Shown: positions 44,299 to 52,122 of the stretch, piece after piece | Numbering within the stretch: position 1 is the stretch's first letter | Layout of the letters: the number at the start of each line of letters is the position of its first letter | Source of the DNA: Lachnospiraceae bacterium | GTDB taxonomy: Bacteria; Bacillota; Clostridia; Lachnospirales; Lachnospiraceae | NCBI GenBank assembly: GCA_024696615.1 | Contig: JAILGS010000101.1 | Coordinates: forward strand, 1-52,122 | Length of the DNA stretch: 52,122 nucleotides | Reading direction: 5' to 3' | The notes under the pieces: model-generated | Seen by the model: only the letters and a program-made list of their open reading frames with translations | Told to the model about the DNA's origin: nothing | Databases searched by the model: none | Program-made: the position numbers and the translations under genes

Positions 44299-44322
44299 AG
44301 GCCACATAAAAAATGCGGCCTT
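44299..44322 (-). terminator. attenuator-like hairpin between rpmH and rnpA
   Basis: GGCCGCAT pairs with ATGTGGCC (8 bp, one G-T) on the minus strand, followed by TTGTTTTG. It probably reduces read-through from the strong rpmH promoter into rnpA. Confidence 0.65.
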
Positions 44323-44357
44323 CGTTGCAATCGTCTCGATTTGACTACATGACTAAA

Positions 44358-44492
44358 TTAAGCAGATAATACTTTTCTACCCTTAGCACGTCTTGCAGCT
44401 AAAACCTTACGGCCATTAGCAGTGCTCATTCTCTTACGGAAACCGTGAACCTTAGATCTAGATCTCTTCTTAGGCTGGAATGTCATCTTCAT
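44358..44492 (-). CDS. rpmH: 50S ribosomal protein L34
   Basis: A 44-aa basic ribosomal protein. The translation [18 protein letters not shown] followed by [20 protein letters not shown] is the L34 pattern. ATG 44492 has GGAGGTG upstream; an internal ATG two codons on is an alternative. A consensus promoter lies 70 bp upstream. It starts the leftward rpmH-rnpA-yidD-yidC-jag cluster next to the origin. Confidence 0.97.
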   Translation of the reverse strand: MKMTFQPKKRSRSKVHGFRKRMSTANGRKVLAARRAKGRKVLSA

Positions 44493-44560
44493 ACTCTACT
44501 ACACCTCCTCGAATTCTACTTTCCATGCGATTGGTTTTGCATGTAAAACATACAGATTTT

Positions 44561-44589
44561 ATTATAACTGTGAATTTTTTCAGTGTCAA
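44561..44589 (-). promoter_or_regulatory. rpmH promoter, perfect consensus
   Basis: On the minus strand there is TTGACA (44584-44589), a 17-bp spacer and TATAAT (44561-44566). Confidence 0.88.
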
Positions 44590-44606
44590 TCAATATTTGC
44601 GCGTTT

Positions 44607-44715
44607 TTTTCCACAAATTTATCCACATAAACCACTATTTAATCTCTCGTTTTTATGGGATTCTTCAACTTTTTATCCACAAATTGTGTACAATTTGTGG
44701 ATAAGTAGTGGATAA
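44607..44715. other. oriC: origin region, left part: DnaA-box cluster upstream of dnaA
   Basis: DnaA boxes: TTATCCACA at 44619-44627 and 44673-44681, its complement TGTGGATAA at 44696-44704, and one-mismatch forms TTTTCCACA at 44607-44615 and AGTGGATAA at 44707-44715. The boxes at 44673 and 44696 are arms of a 32-bp palindrome (44673-44704; 14-bp arms, 4-bp centre). The cluster fills the rpmH-dnaA gap. Confidence 0.9.
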
Positions 44716-44741
44716 TAACCCCCACAATAGTCCCAGTAACC

Positions 44742-44770
44742 TTGAAAATTTTTCTTCCATATTATATAAT
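44742..44770 (+). promoter_or_regulatory. dnaA promoter
   Basis: TTGAAA (44742-44747), a 17-bp spacer and TATAAT (44765-44770), 34 bp before the dnaA start and just after the DnaA boxes, which allows autorepression. Confidence 0.82.
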
Positions 44771-44804
44771 ATTCGTAATTATGTAAATTAGGGAGAGTAG
44801 GCAC

Positions 44805-46175
44805 ATGCTTAGTTTTATTCAAGAAAATTGGGAAAAAATTTTATATAAAATGAAGAACGAATTTGAAATTTCAGAGACTTCCTTCAAGACTTGGATTGCT
44901 CCATTAAGTGCCTATGACTATGAAGAATCCACCCATACCTTAACGATTCTGGTTCATGATCAGCCAATGGGTCTACATTATATTCAGAAGAAATACGAGA
45001 AACCAATTTCCGTAACATTAACCGAATTTATTAATCAGGAGAAGGAAATTGAGGAAGAATTCTTTGTCAATTTTATTCTTTCCACAGAATCTGGAACCAA
45101 GACACAGAAGAAAGATGTTACGATTAATGGAATTTCTCAATCCAATTTAAATCCAAAGTATACCTTTGATACTTTCGTCGTTGGTAATAATAACAATTTT
45201 GCTCATGCTGCCTGCCTTGCAGTAGCAGAGTCCCCGGCTGAAGTATACAACCCACTGTTTATCTACGGTGGTGTAGGACTTGGAAAGACCCATTTGATGC
45301 AGTCCATCGCACATTTTATTGAAGATAATTCACCAAAAACTTCCTTTAAATATGTTACCAGTGAGCAATTCACCAATGAATTGATTGAATCTTTAAAGAA
45401 TCAGAAGCTTACCAATGCGGAATTCCGTGAAAAATATCGTAATGTGGACGTTCTTTTAATCGATGATATTCAGTTTATTATCGGTAAGGAAAGTACCCAG
45501 GAAGAATTCTTCCATACATTTAATACACTTTATGGTGCCAATAAGCAGATTGTCATTTCTTCCGATCGTCCACCAAAAGAGATGGAAACCTTGGAAGATC
45601 GTCTTCGTTCCCGTTTCGAAAGTGGACTTATTGTAGATATTCAGGCTCCTACCTATGAAACCAGTATGGCCATCTTAGATAAGAAGATTGACGAAGAAGG
45701 ATACGATGTTCCTTATGAAGTAAAGGATTTCATCGTTAATAATATTAGTAATAATATTCGAGAAATTGAAGGAGCACTGAATAAGATTATTGCTTACAGC
45801 CGCATGTCCAAGCAGGATATTAGCTTGGATCTTGCCAAGGATTTATTAAAAGATATGATTTCTCCTAATTCCAATCGAGAAATTACCATTGAATATATTA
45901 TTCAGGTGGTTGCAGAGCATTTTAATATTTCCATTGCAGATATTCTCTCTGCCAAGCGTAAAACCGAAATTGCTTACCCAAGACAGATTGCCATGTATCT
46001 TTGCCGCCAGTGCACGGACGAAACCTTGGACTCCATCGGTAAATACATGGGTGACCGTGATCATACCACCATCATTCATGGTGCGGACAAGATTGAGAAG
46101 GAATTAGGATCCAACGAGAATACCAAGAATGCAGTAGAAGTGCTGTTAAAAAAGATTGATCCTTCGAAGAAGTAA
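44805..46175 (+). CDS. dnaA: chromosomal replication initiator DnaA
   Basis: A 456-aa AAA+ initiator that binds DnaA boxes and melts the origin. Domain I spans residues ~1-80, the linker is short, and domain III starts with YTFDTFVVGNNN near 119. Walker A is GGVGLGKT (155-162), Walker B VLLIDDIQF near 215, and sensor/box VII around RDRLRSRFESGL. The domain IV helix-turn-helix carries the signature GDRDHTTIIHGADKI. It is preceded by TAGGGAGAG and flanked by DnaA-box clusters. Rightward transcription follows the replication fork. Confidence 0.98.
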   Translation: MLSFIQENWEKILYKMKNEFEISETSFKTWIAPLSAYDYEESTHTLTILVHDQPMGLHYIQKKYEKPISVTLTEFINQEKEIEEEFFVNFILSTESGTKTQKKDVTINGISQSNLNPKYTFDTFVVGNNNNFAHAACLAVAESPAEVYNPLFIYGGVGLGKTHLMQSIAHFIEDNSPKTSFKYVTSEQFTNELIESLKNQKLTNAEFREKYRNVDVLLIDDIQFIIGKESTQEEFFHTFNTLYGANKQIVISSDRPPKEMETLEDRLRSRFESGLIVDIQAPTYETSMAILDKKIDEEGYDVPYEVKDFIVNNISNNIREIEGALNKIIAYSRMSKQDISLDLAKDLLKDMISPNSNREITIEYIIQVVAEHFNISIADILSAKRKTEIAYPRQIAMYLCRQCTDETLDSIGKYMGDRDHTTIIHGADKIEKELGSNENTKNAVEVLLKKIDPSKK

Positions 46176-46186
46176 AAACTTCCATC

Positions 46187-46232
46187 ACATTTGCATATAT
46201 ATTAGGAAGAAAAACTTTTCCTCTGCAAATGT
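46187..46232. repeat. inverted repeat just after dnaA
   Basis: ACATTTGCA (46187-46195) and TGCAAATGT (46224-46232) are perfect arms, with an inner AGGAA/TTCCT stem. There is no T-tract. It may end dnaA transcripts weakly or mark an edge of the origin. Confidence 0.55.
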
Positions 46233-46303
46233 TTATAAATCTGTTAATTCTTGTGATTTTAATATGAATAAAGAACCTTGCATTTCTCATTGCGTACAAT
46301 GGA

Positions 46304-46463
46304 TGTGTATAAGTAAGAAGTTTTTCACAGTGAAATAACAGTCGTACCAAGAATTTTTGAACATGTATTTTGGTGTCAACCAGTAGGGTTTGAAGTGCTT
46401 TTCAACAAATTCACAGCCCCTACTACTACAACTACTAAAATAATAATAATTATATATATATTA
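46304..46463. other. oriC: origin region, right part: DnaA boxes, DnaA-trios and unwinding element
   Basis: In the 314-bp dnaA-dnaN gap, TGTGTATAA (46304-46312) is a good DnaA box and TTTTTCACA (46321-46329) a weaker one. A box-like AAATTCACA (46407-46415) is followed by GCCCC (46416-46420) and then CTACTACTACAACTACTA (46420-46437). That is the complement of a run of DnaA-trio (3'-GAT) units. An A/T-only stretch follows to about 46463. Box, GC cluster, trios and AT tract in this order is the basal unwinding layout known from Bacillus. Confidence 0.85.
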
Positions 46464-46489
46464 ATTGAGGACCGGAGGGTTATTCACCA

Positions 46490-47596
46490 ATGAAGTTAGT
46501 ATTTGACAAAGCATCTTTGTTGAAATCTGTAAATATTGTTTTAAAAGCTGTGCCAAGTAAGACAACTTTAAATATCTTAGAATGCATCTTAATTGATGCA
46601 ACAGCAGAAGAAATTACATTCACCACCAATGATATGGAACTTGGTATTGAAACCAAAGTAAAGGGTGAGATTATTGAACATGGTATGATTGCAATTAATG
46701 CCAAGATGTTCTCCGATATTATTCATAAATTACCGGATAATGATGTAATGTTAGTAACGGATGAGAATCATAATTCCATCATTACCTGCGAGAAGTCTAA
46801 ATTTACCATTCCATATAGGGAGGGGGACGAATTCTCCAGACTTCCTTATATCGAAAAGACGAATCCAATCGTATTTAATCAATTTCGTTTAAAGGAAATC
46901 ATTCGTCAGACCATCTTTTCCACCTCTGATAATGATATTAAGCGTGTGATGTCCGGAGAATTATTCGAAGTAAAGGATCATATGCTTCGCGTAGTATCTC
47001 TTGATGGACATCGTATGTCTATGCGAAGAGTGGAAGTGGAAGATCATGACAATACGGTCAAAGCGATTATTCCTGGAAAGACTTTGAACGAAATGTTAAA
47101 GATCCTTTCTTCCAATGTGGAGGATTCCTTAAATCTTTACTTTACGAATAATCATGTATTATTTGAATTTGAAGATACCATGGTAGTTTCTCGGTTAATT
47201 GAAGGAGAATTTTTTAATATCGATCAGATGATCACCAGAGATTATGAAACCAAAGCTGTGGTGAATAAGAAGGAATTTTTAAATTGTATTGACCGTGCTT
47301 CTCTCATGATTAAGGAAGGCGATAAAAAGCCAATCGTTATGCAGTTGTCCGATGGAAATTTGGAATTAAAGGTAAATTCCCCAATGGGTTCCATGAGTGA
47401 AGATCTGGATATTACCAAAGAAGGTCGTGATTTGATGATCTGCTTTAATCCAAGATTCTTAATGGATGTATTGCGTAATATTGATGAAGAAGAAGTCAGT
47501 ATATATATGATGAGTGCTAAGACTCCAGCCATTATTCGAAATGATGACTACACTTATCTATATTTAGTCCTACCGGTAAATTTCTCACAGATGTAG
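46490..47596 (+). CDS. dnaN: DNA polymerase III beta sliding clamp
   Basis: A 368-aa ring-forming processivity clamp with three similar domains. The N-terminal MKLVFDKASLLKSVNIVLKA, the central SGELFEVKDHMLRVVSLDGHRMS region and the C-terminal YLYLVLPVNF are typical, the last ending near the hydrophobic client-binding pocket. CGGAGGG precedes ATG 46490. It lies directly after the unwinding element, so its transcription crosses the origin edge. Confidence 0.97.
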   Translation: MKLVFDKASLLKSVNIVLKAVPSKTTLNILECILIDATAEEITFTTNDMELGIETKVKGEIIEHGMIAINAKMFSDIIHKLPDNDVMLVTDENHNSIITCEKSKFTIPYREGDEFSRLPYIEKTNPIVFNQFRLKEIIRQTIFSTSDNDIKRVMSGELFEVKDHMLRVVSLDGHRMSMRRVEVEDHDNTVKAIIPGKTLNEMLKILSSNVEDSLNLYFTNNHVLFEFEDTMVVSRLIEGEFFNIDQMITRDYETKAVVNKKEFLNCIDRASLMIKEGDKKPIVMQLSDGNLELKVNSPMGSMSEDLDITKEGRDLMICFNPRFLMDVLRNIDEEEVSIYMMSAKTPAIIRNDDYTYLYLVLPVNFSQM

Positions 47597-47638
47597 ATGG
47601 AGAAAATTCACAGAATAATTAACATTTGCAGAGAAAAA

Positions 47639-47647
47639 TGTGTATAA
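47639..47647 (+). other. isolated DnaA box between dnaN and yaaA
   Basis: TGTGTATAA is a consensus-quality DnaA box in the 68-bp dnaN-yaaA gap, the same variant as at 46304. Confidence 0.55.
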
Positions 47648-47664
47648 CAAGAGGGTAAAAAGCA

Positions 47665-47874
47665 ATGGAAGTGATTAAATTACGGGACGAGTATATTAAA
47701 CTCGGACAGGCTCTAAAGGCTGCAGGACTTGTGGAAAGCGGTGTGGAAGCCAAGGATGTAATTGTGGATGGCCTTGTTAAGGTGAATGGAGAAGTGGAAA
47801 CCCAGCGTGGAAAGAAGCTTCATGTAGGCGACAAGGTGGAATTTGATGGAGAAGTAATAAGCATTGAAGATTAG
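47665..47874 (+). CDS. yaaA: S4-domain RNA-binding protein YaaA/RlbA
   Basis: A 69-aa S4-like RNA-binding protein found between dnaN and recF in most Firmicutes. Residues 9-60 carry the S4 pattern (YIKLGQALKAAGLVESG, GLVKVNGEVETQRGKKL). Ribosome association is proposed for homologues. GAGGG precedes the ATG. Its stop overlaps the recF start by 11 bp. Confidence 0.93.
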   Translation: MEVIKLRDEYIKLGQALKAAGLVESGVEAKDVIVDGLVKVNGEVETQRGKKLHVGDKVEFDGEVISIED

Positions 47875-48949
47875 TTCTCTGGACTTACAAAATTTCAGAA
47901 ATTACGAAAGCTTACACATGGAATTTAATCCGGATACCAATCTCATCTATGGGGATAATGCCCAGGGAAAGACCAATATCTTAGAGGCTGCCTATATGGT
48001 GGCAACGACCAAATCCCATCGGGGCAGCAAGGACCGGGAGATGATTCGCTTTGGGGAGGAAGAAAGCCATATTAAGGCTGTGGTAACTAAGGATGGCGTA
48101 AATCACCGAGTGGATATGCACTTAAAGAAGCATAAGAATAAGGGGATTGCCATTGATGGATTACCGATTCGACGCGCTGCAGAGCTTTTTGGTGTGGTGA
48201 ATATTGTCTTTTTCTCACCGGAAGATTTGACCATCATTAAGGATGGGCCTGCGGCAAGGCGGAAATTCATTGATTTGGAATTAAGTCAGATTGATAAGAT
48301 TTATCTTAGTGATTTGACGAATTACAATAAAGTGCTATCCCAGCGAAATAAGCTTTTGAAAGAATATGAGTATCGCAAGGATGCTCAGGATACCTTAGAA
48401 GTGTGGGATTTGCAGCTCCTTCGCTATGGCATGTCCATTATTGAGAGACGTAGCAGTTTTATCATGGAGCTAAATCAGATCATCCAGGAAATTCATAAGC
48501 ACCTCACGGGAAACAGGGAAGAACTGATTATTTCCTACGAACCGGATGTGGAGAAGGATTTCTTTGCAAATGAGTTAGTAGCTTACAGGCAGAAGGATAT
48601 CCGATATGGGACCACCAATGTAGGTCCACACAAGGATGACATTTGCTTTTTAATTAATGGAAATGATGTCAGACACTATGGTTCCCAGGGGCAGCAAAGG
48701 ACGGCAGCTTTGTCCTTAAAGCTTTCAGAAATAGAATTAGTGAAACAACGAATTCATGATGATCCGATTTTATTCCTGGATGATGTATTGTCGGAACTTG
48801 ACAGTAATCGGCAGAATTTTCTTTTGGATTCGATTCATGGAATTCAGACGGTGGTTACCTGTACCGGTATGGATGAATGGATCCGCAATCGCATGGTAGT
48901 GAATAAGGTGTTTCATGTAGTTGAAGGTAGTGTAAAAGCAGAGAATTAA
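47864..48949 (+). CDS. recF: DNA replication and repair protein RecF
   Basis: A 361-aa SMC-like ATPase that helps load RecA at gaps. The N-terminus KISSLDLQNFRNYESL and Walker A GDNAQGKTN (near residue 30) are typical. The ABC signature is SQGQQRTAALSLKL near 273, and Walker B is ILFLDDVLSELD near 302. Initiation is read as TTG 47864, inside yaaA; the match to the family N-terminus supports it, although the GGAG upstream is 12 nt away. Coupled translation from yaaA is likely. Confidence 0.94.
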   Translation: MKISSLDLQNFRNYESLHMEFNPDTNLIYGDNAQGKTNILEAAYMVATTKSHRGSKDREMIRFGEEESHIKAVVTKDGVNHRVDMHLKKHKNKGIAIDGLPIRRAAELFGVVNIVFFSPEDLTIIKDGPAARRKFIDLELSQIDKIYLSDLTNYNKVLSQRNKLLKEYEYRKDAQDTLEVWDLQLLRYGMSIIERRSSFIMELNQIIQEIHKHLTGNREELIISYEPDVEKDFFANELVAYRQKDIRYGTTNVGPHKDDICFLINGNDVRHYGSQGQQRTAALSLKLSEIELVKQRIHDDPILFLDDVLSELDSNRQNFLLDSIHGIQTVVTCTGMDEWIRNRMVVNKVFHVVEGSVKAEN

Positions 48950-48962
48950 TCTGTAGGAATAA

Positions 48963-50903
<1,941 letters not shown>

Positions 50904-50922
50904 TATAAAACCAGCAAAATCC

Positions 50923-51018
50923 ACAATTTGACTTGGCAAAGGCCCTGGGAAGAAATTTATTTCTTCCTAAAGGGCCTGACAAGTCGAATTGTAGGAGTTA
51001 GGTGGGACACCTAACTCC
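50923..51018 (+). other. strongly structured gyrB-gyrA intergenic (gyrA leader)
   Basis: A 70-nt hairpin (50923-50992) pairs ACAATT/AATTGT, GACTTG/CAAGTC, AGGCCCT/AGGGCCT and GAAGAAA/TTTCTTC around a 4-nt loop, with small bulges. It is followed at once by a perfect 11-bp hairpin (50994-51004 with 51008-51018, loop GGA). A smaller CGTTTC/GAAACG element comes next. No T-tract follows, so these are not ordinary terminators. I recognise no known riboswitch or ribosomal leader. Confidence 0.85.
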
Positions 51019-51084
51019 AGCCTCAGGCGAAGGTCGTTTCGAAGAAACGGGTAGTTTATAAACCTCAACACAAGGAGAAAAAAA

Positions 51085-52122
51085 ATGGATGAACATATTT
51101 TTGATCAAATCCATGAAGTTGATCTGAAAAATACAATGGAAAGCTCTTATATTGACTATGCCATGAGTGTTATTGCAGCTCGTGCATTGCCAGATGTAAG
51201 GGACGGATTGAAGCCAGTACAAAGAAGAATCCTTCATTCCATGGCAGAACTTCATAATGACCCGGATAAGCCACATCGTAAATGTGCCCGTATCGTCGGT
51301 GATACCATGGGTAAATATCATCCACATGGAGATTCCTCCATTTACGGGGCACTTGTTAACATGGCGCAGGAATGGTCTACCCGTTATCCACTTGTTGACG
51401 GTCATGGTAACTTTGGTTCGGTGGATGGCGATGGTGCCGCAGCCATGCGATATACAGAGGCAAGATTAAGTAAGATTTCCATGGAAATCCTTGCGGATAT
51501 TAACAAGGATACCGTAGATTTCATGCCAAACTTTGATGAAACGGAAAAGGAGCCGGTTGTACTGCCTTCCCGTTTTCCAAATCTTTTGGTAAACGGAACC
51601 ACCGGTATTGCAGTCGGTATGGCGACCAATATGCCGCCTCACAATTTGCGGGAGGTAATTGCCGCTGTTGTAAAAATTATTGACAACCGTGTGCAGGAAG
51701 GAAGAAAAACGGAAATTGAGGAAATCCTTGATATTATTAAGGGACCGGATTTTCCAACAGGAGGAGAAATCCTTGGTACTCGCGGAATCGAAGAAGCGTA
51801 CCGTACCGGTCGCGGAAAAATTCGTGTTCGCGCGGTAACCAATATTGAACCAATGCAGAATGGAAAGAACCGTATTATTGTTACGGAACTTCCATACATG
51901 GTAAATAAAGCCCGCTTAATCGAGAAAATTGCAGAACTGGTACGTGATAAGAAGGTTGTGGGAATTACGGATCTTCGTGATGAATCCAACCGTCAGGGTA
52001 TGCGTATTTGTATTGAATTACGAAAAGACGTAAATCCAAACGTAATTTTAAACCAGTTATACAAGCATACACAGCTCCAGGATACCTTCGGTGTTATCAT
52101 GCTTGCACTTGTAAACAATGAA
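51085..52122 (+). CDS. gyrA: DNA gyrase subunit A (3' end beyond window)
   Basis: The DNA-cutting subunit of gyrase; 346 codons are present. The N-terminal [20 protein letters not shown] leads to the breakage domain, and the active-site Tyr lies in [13 protein letters not shown] (near residue 122). In the quinolone-determining region [17 protein letters not shown], Ser84 is kept, but position 88, usually Asp or Glu in other bacteria, is Gly. AAGGAGA precedes ATG 51085. The upstream leader is highly folded. The C-terminal beta-pinwheel lies outside the window. Confidence 0.97.
   Translation, partial: MDEHIFDQIHEVDLKNTMESSYIDYAMSVIAARALPDVRDGLKPVQRRILHSMAELHNDPDKPHRKCARIVGDTMGKYHPHGDSSIYGALVNMAQEWSTRYPLVDGHGNFGSVDGDGAAAMRYTEARLSKISMEILADINKDTVDFMPNFDETEKEPVVLPSRFPNLLVNGTTGIAVGMATNMPPHNLREVIAAVVKIIDNRVQEGRKTEIEEILDIIKGPDFPTGGEILGTRGIEEAYRTGRGKIRVRAVTNIEPMQNGKNRIIVTELPYMVNKARLIEKIAELVRDKKVVGITDLRDESNRQGMRICIELRKDVNPNVILNQLYKHTQLQDTFGVIMLALVNNE

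Overview
This window comes from a low- to mid-GC anaerobic Firmicute and reads as a Lachnospiraceae-type (class Clostridia) chromosome spanning the replication origin. The gene families argue for this: LL-diaminopimelate aminotransferase, a V/A-type ATPase operon, bifunctional AdhE with a Rex operator, DUF3881, DUF4446 beside parB, and the rpmH-dnaA-dnaN-recF-gyrB-gyrA core. I cannot name a genus from sequence alone. I see no prophage, insertion sequence, CRISPR array or rRNA operon.

Layout, left part (1-9.8 kb): the partial 3'-truncated MBOAT acyltransferase and dapL (both minus), then divergent kdgK-like sugar kinase and an alpha/beta hydrolase (plus), a shared bidirectional terminator, a MATE exporter and a GH25 lysozyme-like lipoprotein (minus), tRNA-Lys(CTT) (minus), and an AI-2E family permease (plus). 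trmB (minus) follows at 9.8-10.5 kb.

Middle part (10.6-32.5 kb): a nine-gene V/A-ATPase operon in the order G-C-I-K-F-E-A-B-D, running directly into a D,D-carboxypeptidase, a PilZ protein and a DEDDh exonuclease. Then come convergent adhE with a textbook promoter plus Rex box, tRNA-Arg(CCT), a DUF3881 protein and serS (minus), and a divergent MoxR / DUF58 / transglutaminase operon (plus).

Origin-proximal part (32.5-52.1 kb): leftward from the origin run rpmH, rnpA, yidD, yidC, jag, mnmG, mnmE, rsmG, a coiled-coil protein, parA, parB, DUF4446, and a small phosphotransferase. Rightward run dnaA, dnaN, yaaA, recF, gyrB and gyrA (cut by the window end). DnaA boxes lie on both sides of dnaA, and a DnaA-trio/AT-rich unwinding element lies just before dnaN, giving a bipartite origin.

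The most striking feature is a centromere-like array upstream of parA: six parS-type 16-mers with an exact 54-bp period (five perfect, one with one change), plus a seventh perfect parS inside a 30-bp palindrome. Chromosomal parS sites are usually single and dispersed. Other items worth checking are a 241-bp spacer with repeated motifs between parA and parB, a strongly structured gyrA leader, a Gly in the quinolone-contact position of GyrA, the swapped mnmG-mnmE order, a perfect 24-bp inverted repeat between jag and mnmG, and tandem duplications of the stop-codon region at two convergent gene ends.
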